Shown here: positions 35,471-49,700 of the stretch, in pieces
How the letters are laid out: each line of letters begins with the position of its first letter
Numbering within the stretch: position 1 is the stretch's first letter
Assembly: GCA_005408345.1 (NCBI GenBank)
Contig: SEMN01000015.1
Span: forward strand, 1-64,000
Length of the DNA stretch: 64,000 nucleotides
From: Macquaria australasica
Lineage: Eukaryota; Chordata; Actinopteri; Centrarchiformes; Percichthyidae
Direction of reading: 5' to 3'
Translations under genes and position numbers: made by a program
The notes under the pieces: generated by a model
Databases searched by the model: none
What the model was told of the DNA's origin: nothing
Seen by the model: the letters and a program-made list of their open reading frames with translations, nothing else

Positions 35471-38400
35471 TGCATACCTGCGGATGTGTTTCAAAGTGTT
35501 TTCTCTCTTCAGGTACTTGATGTTCTCTCGGATGGCTGACCGAGTGCCATCCTCCTCGGACAAATGCTTCTCAAGCCACTCAACTACTGCTTGGTTATTA
35601 TCCCAGAGGTAGGCCTGGAAAGCAGACAGAAGCACCTTCAAATCTCTGATCAGTTTTAACAATGAAGTGCTCAAAAGCAACCAGGCCACAGGCAAACACT
35701 GACACTGGATTGAATAGACATGCAACAACTAGGTATTGTACTGTATGTAAGTGTTGACAATGTTCAAAAATTGCATCACGCTAAAAGTATAATGTCACAG
35801 AGTTATTCTTCCATGCCCATAAAATAAAATAAAAAAATGTTTTTTTTCTACTTCAGGTGCACCACTTTACAGACTAACAGATTACAGATTAATTCACAAT
35901 GTTCACATTACATTTAGTGCATGAGCAGAGACAGTATTCTCCAACTGTCGCAACATACCTTGACTGTTCCTTCTGTTTCAACAAACCAACGTCGCAGCAT
36001 GTACTGCATGTGTCTGTCGCTGAGGTCCTTGTTAGCCTGCAGAATCTCACACTTCACCACCTGCTCCAACAGGAGGCGACGCAGACGCCAGTAGAAGAAG
36101 GTCCGCACATTCTTCCAATCCAAAATATCCTGTCAGGAGTATCAAAGGGCACAGTAATGAGTGAATCGTCTCTAAATACAAGTTTATTTTCTGCATCTAA
36201 TGTTGCAAACATATTGCCAGTCATAATATCAGTGTTCATGAAGTGCTCACTCACAGTGATGACACCCTTTTCCTGCATCCTGCCTGGGGTGTCATGGAGA
36301 TCTACAAATTGCACTGCCACCTGGTGGTAGATGGGCAACAGGAATTCCTCCCTTGCTTTGAGCTTTGACTCCAGCTCTCGGCACTGTTTGTCAGACAGCT
36401 CTAGGGAAGCTGATGAAAACAGAAGTGCTCTGAGTGACACCAAGACTTGCCAGTAAGGTTATGAACATCTCAGCCGTATTGTAATTCAAAGGAAAATAAA
36501 TGCAAGTGGTTGTGTGAGAAAGAAATAGCCTTTACCAAGCTGCTCAACCAGACTAGCATAGACTGAATCTAGTCTTCTCATGGTCTTCAGCAGGTCCTTC
36601 CTCCTGAATTTGATCTCCACTGTACCCTCAGCCTCCAGCACACCACCTCTGGACATAGAAAGCACAACAGCAGCAGGGAGACAACAACAAGGCAGAAACT
36701 GGTTATTCTCCCACACACCTGCTGCTTAGGTTGGAAACACCATAGAGTAAAAAAAAAAAAAAAAAAAAAGATTTCTTCATGTACCTGCTCTCCCTGTCAG
36801 CATACAGCTCCATACACAGAGGGTTGATGGTGGGGTCTATCACCACCCATGAGCCTCCTCTCAGCTCAGCATGTGGTGGGATGTACACGAGCACCGGCTG
36901 ATGGAAACCACGCAGGGCGTCCACGATATAGGCCCCAAACTTCAGTATCTGGTCATACATATCTGGGGGTGAAATGGGCAAAAACAGATTTTTTTATTTA
37001 ATAACAAAAGCTCTTAAATATAACACAGTCTCTCTGCAAAGTTTAGTATTTTGTCCTGTACCCTTCATGCCACCAGAGAAGCCCCTCCAGTTGGCAAACA
37101 CCATGAGAGGCAGACGCTCACGGTTGAAGTCACAAATTGCCTGAGCCGTTTTAAAGGCTGAATCTGGAAACCACACCTGGCCAGCCTGCTGCATAACCTG
37201 ACATGAACACACAAAAACATGGGTACAGGTGAAATACTGTGAACTAATATGTTTAAACCATAAACATGGTGGTGAGATTTACTCACTTTAGATTCTGAAT
37301 CCAGGTTTGCTGGATCTGCCGGGACTGTGAACTCAACTGTGCGTGTTTCGACAGCAATGACACCGAGGGGAATTCCTCCTAAGCTGTTTTCATTCGACAG
37401 AGTTGTTAGTCGATTATTTACGTGTAAGGTTTTAAACACAATATTTAACGAGTGTGTACATTGAGTATAAACAGATTTACCGTGCTCTACCCACTACCAC
37501 TGTCTGAGCCCAGGGCCCCATGATCTCCATGAAAGAGCCGTGGTCAAAGAATCCATTCTGCCAGGCACCTCTCACCGCTAATGACACAAGTGCAGACAGA
37601 AAGGAAATGAACTGGACTGATTAATGAAATACAACACTTTCAGAGTTTTTTCAGATTGTCTTGACACTCACTGGGGTGAGGTCTCCCAGCCAGCATCCAG
37701 CGGGGGTCATACGGTGCTTTTGTAGGAGTATATTCTATCTCTCTGTCCACCGGATCTGTAGTTGCTATAACAGGCACAGGGGAGTGTTTGTTCTGTGAGG
37801 AGAAGAAGAACTACAGTCAGTCATCTGAAGTGTTGTTCAGTTAGTTTTATAGACCTAAAAGTCACACACATTCAGACAAACCTTTGGCATATAGGAGAGC
37901 CACTGGAGGATGGTGAAGACCCCTTCAAAGTCATCTGGCACAGTGCTGTGTGTGACTCCATTATTGTGCATGACCTGGATCCCTCCCAGCTGGTTGTTGG
38001 AAGTATAGACCTCTCTGCCCAAAACCTGCACAGAAACAGGAACTTCAATGACCCACGTTCAGGGACGGGGTTTTTTTTAACTCACCACAAAATTAGTAAG
38101 TTTACTTCATACTGAAGTATTCAAGCGATAACATGCAGCTGCAGTATAGTTTGTCTGGTCCTCCTCTCTCTCTCAGCTCCTTCTGTATCTGAAGTTGCTT
38201 CTGACCATTTATTTACCTGTCTTGAAACAACCCCTAACCTGAAGTCACCAGCATCCATTAAGTCCACAGCAGATGTTAAAAGTGTTTAAGGAGACCAGCA
38301 AAATAATCTCTCTTTTGATTGGCTTTGTCTACAGCATATTTTGCCTAGTTATTCTTCCAATTTGCCTTATTTTTCCCCTTTTTGTTTGCCTTTATTACTG

Positions 38401-40764
38401 CACATAATTTCTCCAAACCATTCCACTGCTGAGAACATTCACAACAGATGGCATGCAAGCAAGCAAAATATCCTTAACATCACGGGAAAGCCAGTTTCTG
38501 GCAAACATTGATTTACACAGTTTCACAAGCAAACCCTTACTGACCAGGTCCAACATATTAATGTGTTCATTTTAATGACATTAATGAATATTGTTTATTC
38601 ATCTACTCATCTATAACACTGGTTAAACCAACAAACCTTGTTAAGAGCGCCTGCTCCAGTCAGGATAATGTGAGAGTTTTCCACTTGAATCACCCTCTGT
38701 CCCAAACGGACCAGATAGGCTCCTATTCCAATCGCGCGACATGTCACCTGCAAGAGCATAAAAAGTGACTCAGTGACCCAGAGGATCAAATGGGCTCCTC
38801 TTACTCTGAGAAATCAGATCCACATTCTCACCATACTAATTGTTATAATCTCCTCATAGGCCTGAGAGGATTCTCCCGCAATGGTGCCAGAACCTCGCAG
38901 GTTCTCAACCCCAAGACCTTCGTCCTTCCCGATGACGTCAGTGATGATGTACCTGTAACAGATGGGCACAGTGATGAAGACCAAGAAAGAACAAATCTCT
39001 GTTATCCCACAGACACAATTTAAAGGTGCTAAAATATTTCAATTAGCTGAATTTGCTACTTAATGAGAACAAACAACCAATGATTTGTTATACCTGGACT
39101 CTCCAGCTTCCTCTACATGGTGACAGTGAACAGCATTGGTGGAGCTGATCCGTGTGTAGTCCTGCGGTGTCAGGTAAAGGTACTTGAAACCCTGCAGAGA
39201 AATGGAAATAATTGATAATAAAAAAAGTCAGACTGCACGTACATATTGCTACAATATTCCCTGTGGGCATTTCCTTGACTAGAGTCCAATGCAAATAAGA
39301 GGAGAAACACATTTCAAAGGTCACCTTGTAGGGGTCAGCGGGGTCAATCCAGGCCACCTGGAACATGTGTTTGATCTCTTCAGCGAGGCCGATGCGCGCT
39401 CCACTGTTGGCTGCGATGTAAATGCGGGGGATGCCCTCAGCCCGAGCCAGTTCAGACGCCCTGAGGAACAGCTCATCCTCTTGAGGACCAAATGAGCCAA
39501 TCATGTGAGTGATGTCATTACAGATGACAATGATATCTCTGCCCTCTGGGTACTCTGGAGTCTTCATCTTCATCCTAAAGGCAACCATTCCCACCTGGTG
39601 AAGAATGGTTACAGTGGTTATCAGTATCGTCACGCTGAGAAAGCATGAACTGACATAAATGCTCTAAAAAGCATCCTACATCATTGTCTCCAGGAAGGCG
39701 GTTCATCTGCACGAGTCGACCTTGAGGGTCCAGAACCAGCTCGGTGCACATCAGCACGTCTTTAGGCTGTTTGTCCCCTGGACCCCACAGCTTAAACAAT
39801 GCCTACAAGAAGATTTTCAGTATGAGTCAGACACCTTAGGAACCACAAAAAAGAAATAAACCTAATTCAGTGAGTCAGCAGTACCTGTCTGAACATCTCG
39901 GGGAAGTCATACACGTATGTAGTCCCCAGAATTTGAGCCTGGAAGCGCTTGGCCTGCAGCAAGTCTTTGGTCACATACGGAGTGTTAATCAGCATGCCAT
40001 GCAGAGGACCTTGCTTATCTCCATATGACTGGAACATGATCTGAAAAGGGAAACATGATGAGATGAATAAGTGATAAAACAACCACACAGAACAAATCCC
40101 CCTGCCACCAACCACATCTTCTGGTTCACATTTCATTTCACAAAATGCTCAAAAGAGGGTGCCTCACCTGTCCAGAACTTGGGTCAGTGACCTCCTTGTA
40201 CAGGCTGATGTCCAAATAATAGCCAGACTCATTAGTGAGAAACAGGCGGATCGGAACGGCATTCCCAGTTGGTGTCAGACGGATGTTGATCTTCAACTCA
40301 GCCTGCAGGACCCGCAGCTTCCAAAGACGGCTGCCATAGCGCATCACCATGGAGCGAACAGACTCCTCTATCTGGGGGTCCCAAGAAGAGGACAAGGATG
40401 TTGAAAAGACCACTGAGAAATAAATCTGATATATATGCAGAAGCCTGAAGTCTGTATAGATAGTTCAGTGAATGTGGACTACGGGAATTGAAATCATAAC
40501 AAAAAGGACACCTCTAAAACAAAAGCAAACTGACATGAATGAATAATAATATGAATAATGATACTTGTAATACAGTACTGAGGTAGCATATATGTGCTGG
40601 ACACTGACTTTAGAGGGGTCCATAATGACAGTGGGGACAAAGTTGAGGAAGATGTGGTTGCAGTCTGTGCGAACACTGGTGTTACTGAAGGCCACCTCCA
40701 ACTCATCCATGGCCTCCAACAGAAGACGTTCTCCCTCATTTTGAAGGTATTCAAACGAGGCTTC
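34962..40764 (-). other. acacb: acacb exons 35-53: carboxyltransferase domain and C-terminus
   Basis: Exons: 40764-40609, 40371-40168, 40040-39885, 39802-39680, 39594-39325, 39191-39094, 38952-38832, 38747-38637, 38025-37882, 37792-37672, 37577-37481, 37383-37287, 37197-37062, 36962-36785, 36648-36536, 36409-36255, 36129-35959, 35614-35478 and 35088-34962. This half moves the carboxyl group from biotin to acetyl-CoA. The N subdomain shows [32 protein letters not shown] and [15 protein letters not shown]. The C subdomain shows [14 protein letters not shown] and [18 protein letters not shown]. The C-terminus reads [19 protein letters not shown] and ends SASTS. One conserved loop has unusual substitutions ([14 protein letters not shown]). 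Confidence 0.94.
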
Positions 40765-43700
40765 CTGGTTGGGTATGAAAAGAGATTTAAATCACCAAAA
40801 TAACATTACCAACATTTTCTTTAATCAATTATAAAGCTTTCACCTTGGGAAAACAGTCAATTTAAAAAACATAACAAGCACTAATGTCTATTTTTTTTTA
40901 AAGAATAATAAGTACTTTCCTGTTGCTCTGCTTACCTTTGTGATGAGATCTGAGTGGCGGATAATAGCTCGTATGAAGAAGCGGTAGTCTGTGACTTCAG
41001 CCCCCTCCTGCACACGAGCAGCACCGAGGTAGAGGTGCATCTTGTGGTTGGCACAGGGAACGGCTGTCAAGTCAAAGTTCCTCATGCGGTTGAGCTCCAG
41101 CTGAAACGCTAAAGCTGGCTCCAGATTACGGTAAATACGATCCTCCTGGAACTGAGGAGAGGTGCAGATCGGAGGGGTCATCATCTCCTCAGGCAGCAGC
41201 ACATCAGCTCAGTAACTAACTGCAATCTGATCGTAATCTGTAATCTATATGATTACAGGATCTATTAAGAAAAACTTACCCCATCTCTCGCTCTGAACGT
41301 GAAGAACTTGGGAAATTCTCTCTGTTGAAATGGTCAAAATAATAATAATCAGATACCAAGCAAGTGTATTTTCAGAGTAAATGTGTTTTACTGGTGAGGC
41401 AGTGACTAAATCATATTTTCGTACAAAAAGATATGAACTGCCAAACTATGCTGTGTCACATGTAGTTTAAAGACAATATAAGGATTTGGAGACAATGGTT
41501 TACAAACAGTTAAATGAGGACAGCTGTGCTAAGAACAGAGTATCTACATTATTATAAGTTATTATAGGGAAAAATTAAAAATAAATTCATTTTGAATTTT
41601 AAATATGAATATTAGCGACTTATTGACTCTCTTATTGTATTTATTAATAACTCAGCTGCACATTTTTAGCACAGTACCAAGCACAAACTAAGTTGTATGC
41701 ATTTAGGCCATTTAAATTCTATAAAAAAGACAAGTTAAGTCAAGTCAAGTCAAGTCAAGAGTCATTCATGGCCTTCAAAAAATAATATATATGAATATAT
41801 ACGAATGATAAAATGGGTCTAATGAAAATAGTGTACTTGCTGAGATTGTTGTTGAATTACCTTCTGCACAATCAAAAATGTGATTCTCCTGATTCCATAC
41901 TCAAAGAGGACAGCTTTCTGTAAAAAAAAAACACAAAAAAAAACACAATTTTCAGTAACAAAAAACTGAAACAATCAGTCGTGTGTTAAGAAGCCAGCTG
42001 ACCTTCAACTGAGCAAAGGCAGTGAAGGCTGTAACCAAAGCATCGTCATCTTCTGTGTCCGCTGTTGTTATGGATACATTAATGATGTGGATTGGGTTGT
42101 CCCTCGTATTCTGTAGGGGATGGAAGAGAAATTGGTGAAATGAAAACAGCCTTATTTATTGATAAGTCAGCGACCCTTACACACCCACAGCGCTCACCTT
42201 GAAGTTCTCCTCCTCATAGAGACCGGAGCAGGACTCTGAGAACGGAGCACTCTCCAAGAGTGGTTCTGCAAAGCTGGAGAGAACTTCATCAAAATTCCTG
42301 CAAAAGAAAAGCAACACATCAACATGCAATAACTTATCTTTACATTGATCTACATATCTTTGCCATCAATAAATAGGAGAGAAACTTTAAAGTGACCTTT
42401 TGAAGTCGTCAAAACACTGGAGAGCCACCATGGCGCCCATTCGCTGGCATGGTGGAGACAAGTCCCCCTCCATGAAGAGGTCACTGCTCTGCCGCCTCAT
42501 TCCCCCATTCATTGGCACAGGAACCCTGAAAATGAGACACACACAGACAATGACAGCGAGACAGGACCACTGAATGATCACATAGAGAGGGTCTGCTTTA
42601 GAAAAAAACACTGAACAGCCAAAAGTATGAACATTCGTACAAAAAGCAATTAAAGCAAGTTCTTATTTAACAAAAAGCAATCAAGTATGACCACCCTCAT
42701 ATCCAATTCTAAGTACATACAGTTGATAGGTACATTTCATGTATTGAATTGAAAGGGATTATGAATTGTTGTTATCAAGAGCAAATGTTACTGTATCTGG
42801 CTGAGAGCTGCAAATCAAGAATCAAAATCTGATGCTGGAGAATTCAGGCTCCCCATTTGGCAGCAGTCAACAGGCTTGAAGTTTTTAAGAGGAACATTAA
42901 ATAATAAATAAAATAAAATATGTACCTCTTAAAAAGCTCAGTATTGCTTTGAGAGTTGAGAGAAGCAAAAGCTCAGCTAAAAAGTGAATTAAGAAGGACT
43001 TGCTAGAGAAGTCCAAAAGCAAATGTGTCAGGTTTCACAGGACGGGGGGGGGTTCGACAGTGCATTCGACATGCATTGCTGTGAGACATACACACAATCA
43101 GGTGGTTTGGCTGGTTGGGAGGAGCTGTACTCTACCTGTTCAGAGTAGGGCTGCTCCCTCTGAAATAAGATGATTGACAGGTGAATATCAGCAGGGGATG
43201 ATCAAACTGTACCTCTTCCTCAAGGCATTATGGTTAGATTGATGCTCTTTACAAAACGCTGTGCACATTCATATTAATGTTCAGTGGGTGAAACCATTCT
43301 GCATTCAAAGTTAGCCATAAGCAGTTACAGCAGCAGTGTATCAATTTATCTTTATTGATCCATCAGGCCAATGTTATAGAGAAGACTGGTGACGGCTGAA
43401 GGACACTTAAAGGATGTTTTGTAAGGCCTGGATTTCTTTATAAAACAGACACAAAGTGAGGTATTTTTCTATGAAAAGTCTGTTTATTTGGTTTAATGAA
43501 ACCCTGCTCGATCAGTGGAAGCCCACTCTGCCAGCAACACAAGTGAAAGGTCTCAACAGAACAGAGAGACAACATCACAGCCTCTGATGCTGCGTTGAGA
43601 CAATATCTGTCACATTTTGGAAGTGGCAGTGATTCACCAGTAGTTCAATAATTAGGCAACAATGTGTTGTTCGTCTGTGGCTAAACAGCCTTTGCAGCGC

Positions 43701-46700
43701 AGTTTAGTGAAGGAAACGTGTTACCTGTTCGGATGTGATGACGGCAGCATGAACTGGAAGTCTACAGCGCACGTTCCATCCTGCAGCTGGTGATGCTGGA
43801 TGCTGTTTAGCTCATAGGCGATGTAAGCTCTGCGCACATATACCTGGAAGTCAACAAGGAACAAGTCATTATCACCAATTAAGAAATACGAATGTATAAG
43901 AAAGAACTCCTCAGTGTGAATCTGCTGACCGTACCTCCAAGGCAGCCATGCAGACAACTTGATTGGAGTGATAGAAGAAAGTGGGCAAAACATCAAAAAT
44001 AGAGGTTTCAGAGAGAATGAGTTTCTGTGTAAAAGAAAAAAGACCAAAAAAACAATCATTTGATATTCCAGCTGCTAACAACAGATGATTACAATGAAAT
44101 GTCTCCACACAAGGCTAACCTTCAAGTTTTCTGGACAAAACTGGTGGCCGTACATGTCAATGGCTGACAGGAAGATGGACTCCACCTGGTTGTGCCTCAG
44201 TTCGTATGATGGTAAATGAGAGGCAATCAAGACCTACGACACATTGACAAATATAATATCAAGTCTATACAGATGGAATAACCTGATTGTAAAAAAGGGG
44301 TGTATCATTTCTTAAAATTTGAAGACTGATAGTCTGTTGAGGGGTCCTGTCTGCCCGATTACTTTGATTAAACAATATATTCTTGTTTAACTGAGGTGCA
44401 GGCAGTCTTAGATGTTACCTGTCTGGCTCTCAAGGCCACCTTTGAGTTCTCCATCTTGCTGAGCTGCGTGAGTTCGTTCAGGATAGACATCAGCTCGTCT
44501 GCTAGCATGGAATCTCTTCCACACAGTTGGTCCTACACAGTGCACAAAGCGTCTTTCACTAAAACTTAAGTGTTGGAGGATTGTTTAATTTATGCATGCC
44601 AGTGTTGAGGTTGATGAACGTCTTACTATGAGCATTGTGACTAGGACGTTCTTCTTGGAAACCTGGGCATGAGAGAAGATGTACTCCAGCACAGGACTCA
44701 TGTCGGGTTTGTGCTGCTCTCTGAGGTTGATGACACACTTGTCATAGTGAGCTGTTTGTGAGAACAAGAGTGAAATAAAATTATGTTAGCGATGACAAAC
44801 GAACCACAGTTAAGATGACAGAAAATGAAAAAGTTTAGTGTATTAATGTCACCTTGCTGAAACTGCATCTCTACTTGCAGGTATCGCTTCAGCAGATCGA
44901 GGACCACAGACTTCATATAACCACGAATTCCACTGCGGTACCTGGACCAGATGTATTCAATACCAATATCATTCTATATGTTATGTATTACTGCTGTACA
45001 ATCTGCATCTGACGAAAAAGACAAAAACTAACCTCTGTACCAGCTGAACAATACTCTGAGTGTTCATGAAGAAGACCTCTCGGTCAGCCTTCCTCTGTAG
45101 AGTTGCTGCATGGCTGTCTAGAACATTTGCAATCTGGAATAAACGAAGGCAAACATACATCATCATATCATCTTGACAACAAAGGCACAGCTGCAACCAG
45201 CAGTATGTCACCGAGCATCTCTCACCCTTTGGCTAGGGAACTGGCAGAGGACAGAGGTGATGTTGCTCGCGTACTGCGCCATGACTTTACGGATATCTTT
45301 CTCCACACCAGGAGGAATGCGACCCGCCACACTCGTCATGATCTCCTGGAGTTCCAGCAGCGGCAGCGAGGGGTCCCTTAACGTCTTCATCAGGGTACCC
45401 ACCCACTGTTTCAGCTGCAGACATGGACACGCACATATAATTAATGAAACTGATGGTTTAATTTAAGACTCTGCAGTGGCAGAAAGCCTGTGATGTACCT
45501 TGCTGCTGAAGAAGGGCTCTTCAAGGCAGTAGCCATCCATGACTTTACCCAAGTTTTCCAGCACGCTGTGAAACACCTGGTGAAGCTTTTCCCCAACAAT
45601 GGGCAGTGGTTGCTGGGGTGGCAGTATGGCCGTGTTGAGCTCCACCTACGACAGGAGGTGAAAGCAGGAAAGAACAGATTCCATAATTATCTGCAATTAA
45701 CAGCAAAAACAGTTAAAATGTGGGAAGCAGATGACAGAATTATTTGAGTACTAACCAGAGCTTAAACAACTAACTTGTAATATAATATTTTAATGAGAAA
45801 ATCTGGACAAACTCAGGCCAAAATGTACCAAAATGTACCAAAATGGCTAATTTGACACTTTTTAGCCAAGACCTGAACATCAGAATAATGTAATAAAGTG
45901 GTATAAATTATAAGGCAATTAAGAGAGCAATTTATGCACTGTAAGTTGTGATATTTCATTCACTTACCCGGTGTATACTGCTGGGGTCATCCAGGTCTAT
46001 ATGTGCCACCATACAGCCAGGCTCCAGAACTGCTCCAGGTCTCTTGACAAAGTGGATACAACCAGACTGCTGCACAGTCAAAGTCATCACCATCTTCATC
46101 ACCTGAAACCACGACACAAACACAAACAAGCAGTCAATAAAAATACAGAAAGACAGAAATCAGTTTTACCAAACATCCGTCACATTCACCTCAATCTCTG
46201 CATATGTCTCTCCTGCACAAATGTGACCTCCATCCTCAATCATGTACTGCAGCAGTTTACCAGCAGAGGGCGACCTTAGCACCGTGGGATCCCTCTCCTT
46301 CTCAAACACACAAGTCTTGTTGCCAACGGTGATGCGGTAGCTGCGGGTATGAAGTAATTCAGAAAGAATTAGTAAAACAAACAAAACAAGCAAACTGATG
46401 AATCAAGACGTACAGATTCAAGAGCTCTTGCCTGTCCACTTCCTCCTTCATGTAGGTGGTGTGGCTGCTGCCGTCATAGGACAGCAGGAGGCCTCCATCA
46501 CTCAGCCTGTGGACATCTATCTCGATGTTAGAGCCGTTCATTATGATGACGTAAGTTGTAGGCGATTGGCGAGCCACCTGCAGGCGGCAGTGGTGATAAT
46601 TTATTGATTAAAAAAGGTAACAGATTGAATCAAACAAGGAACGAGTGAAGGGAACAGAGCAGATACCTTGAGGCAGAACTTGACTCCTTCATATATGAGG

Positions 46701-49700
46701 TCCACATTGACAGAGTTGAGGAGGCTGGCTGCAGGCAGTACTTGGCCTCTACAGACGTAGCAGATTATGTTTTCATAAAGTCACTTATATAAACATACAG
46801 TACAAATTGTAGCAAGACATTAATAAAAAGCAACTGTGTCTACTGACCTTTCCAGTGAATGTAGGTAGTCAGACATGCTCTTTCGGAAGCTCGCGTCAGC
46901 AACATGCAAAGCCCCACAAACAATACCCAGCATGGTATCTGGTCTCTCCGCCTGTAGGAAGAGCACGTGGCTTCATGAACCAAAGAAACTACACACCAGG
47001 TCAGTGACCAAGTACCTAGGCGTGTAATGATTTATAAGCTCTTTAGCCTCCTACCTGCACTTTCTCTGCGATGAGATGATCCAGCCAGCCAGTGTCGATG
47101 TCATTGTTTCGGAAGCTTTCTGTCTCTAGTATCTTTATGAGGTATTCAACCGTGGTCCTGAAGTCGCCTCTGATGGACAGCTCCTTCATAGCCACCACCA
47201 TGTTCCTGAAGCACACGGCAAATATGACACCTGATGACCACATGTATCCTATGAGATTTAGATTTTTTGATGTTTTAACTTCATATTATTATATTATACC
47301 TTCTACAATATTATAGAATTCAACCTACACCTGCTACAAAATAATTGCATTAGCTGTAAAAGTATACTGCATAATTGTCTTCTAAGATTTTATTATACAA
47401 TTGGCAGGTTATTGCATTTTATTACATCATGGGCAGTTGCAACATTAAGGCAGATATTGCGTTACTGGCTGTCTGAGATCAGATAAGACGGCATCATTAG
47501 AACAAAAAAAAAAAAGAGGCTTACGAAATGGCTTCTTCACGGTTCTCGCCCCAGGAGAAACAGTGTCCAAACTGGGAGTCTGCAAATTCATGCAGGCCAC
47601 CAGTTGCCCCCACGCTGAAATAACCCCAGACGTTTTTACTGCTGCGGAAGTTCAGCTCCTGCACGGTGCCAGAACTGGGCTTGAACCCCTATGAGGGAGC
47701 ACAAGGACGACAAGTCAGTGGTGCAAATCAGAAGTAGGTAACAAAGCGGCGTGTTTTGAGTGTTGATGGAACTGAGCTCTACCTCATCAGGGTTCTCACT
47801 GGTGATCCGAACAGCTATGACATGCCCTCTTGGGCTTGGCATGCAGTCTGGAGTCTCAAAGTTAATGATGGTGTCACCCCACGGAGTTTCTCCATAAAGC
47901 AAGCGGATGTCCTTAATTCTATGAAGGGGGATGCCCATCGCAATCTATCAGAGATGAAACACAGAGTTAAAAAGGAAGGTTGGATCTCTGACTGTGGTGT
48001 CATCTGTGGTATAATTCTTCTTCTCTGTTTCCACTGACAGAGGTTTACCTGAAGCTGGGCAGCCGGCAGGTTTACATCTCCAATCATCTCTGTACAGGGA
48101 TGTTCCACCTGCAGGCGAGGATTCAGCTCCAGGAAATGGAAACTTCCGTCTTCAGAGAAGAGATATTCCACAGTACCTGCACTCACGTAGCCCACCATCT
48201 TGGCCAGTCGCACAGCATACTGGGCCAGAAAGAGGAGACAAAATGTAAAGACTCCACCAGAGTTATCTAGAGTGGAAAAATAAATACATGCAGTGGTGTA
48301 AACTGACCCGTTCCATTTGCTCTAATGTTGAGGGAGCAGCTATGGTGGCAGGAGCCTCCTCTATGATCTTCTGGTGCCTTCTCTGGATGGAGCAGTCTCG
48401 TCCGAACAAAGAGATAGCATTTCCATACTCATCAGCCAGTATCTGAACCTCAAGGTGCCTCGCATGCTGAGCCAGCTGCATGATGAAGATAGGCGAGCCG
48501 GGTACCTCTGTCTGAACCTGCACTCCAAAAAAACCCAAACATATTAGCTATAAGAATGACATCAAATACAACAGTATAAAGTGGGGTCTAAACCACAGAG
48601 AAATCAAGCATTCAGCTGTAAAATGTAATAACACAAACCTGTCTAAAGAAACTTGGAAAATCCTCAGAGCTTTCTACTTTCCGGATACCCTTTCCACCTC
48701 CACCCTCAGAGGCCTTGATAATAACCGGATAACCAATTCTCTCAGCCCCCTGCACAGAAACATCACATAAAATATAAGTTAACAAAAGGTATACGCTTGA
48801 AGTGGGAAAAAAAAGCAAATGTATAGATTTTATAATAATGATTTGCTAAATATGCTTACTGCCAGCCCATCATCTACATCCTGAACACAGCCCTTTGTGT
48901 AGACCTCTGGAGGAACACTGATTACATTGTCCTCCTCTGCCCAGTCCACTCTCAGACCTGGAGCACCATGACACACAAGCATAGAACATAAAAACACTGT
49001 TTTCACTTTATACAGGTGCACAAATATGAACCACATGACAGGGTCTATAAGTATATTGTGTCTACAGCACAGTTTGTGTTAGTCTACATTATGAGAAGTG
49101 AGACACAGTGTGGGAGGTAAAGCATCACCTGATCCGCTCCATGGTAGTGTGGGAATGTCAGCACTCTGCGCCACAATGGAAGAAGCCACCTTATCCCCTA
49201 GAGCCCACATGGCCTTACTGGACGGCCCTGAGAGAAACACAGTCAGTTAACAATGAGATCTGACACAGGTGTGAATAAACCAAATAAAAATAATAACGTG
49301 AACGTTGTGTGGTTTCAAACTGGATTTTACCTAAGAAGGATATTCCTGCTTTGTTCAACAGCTCGGGCAGTTTGGGATTTTCTGAGGCGTGACCCCAACC
49401 AGCCCACACAGCCTGTTAATAGTGATGCACACAGACATTTAATCATTTGTCACAGCTTTTTTATTAACAGGTAGACAAGATCAAAGAGAAAAAGGTTTAA
49501 CTCTGAGGCCACGGGCCAGAAAGAACATAAATGGTCAAGAGTACCTGCACTGGGATTCTTTTAGCAATGTCCACGATCAGCTCTACGTTGGCGTAGTTGT
49601 TATTGTTGGGCCCACCGGGTACAGGCACGTAATGATCTGCCATTTTAATGTATTCTATAGAGTAGAAAAGAGCAACACATAACAACTGATAGTTTATTTA

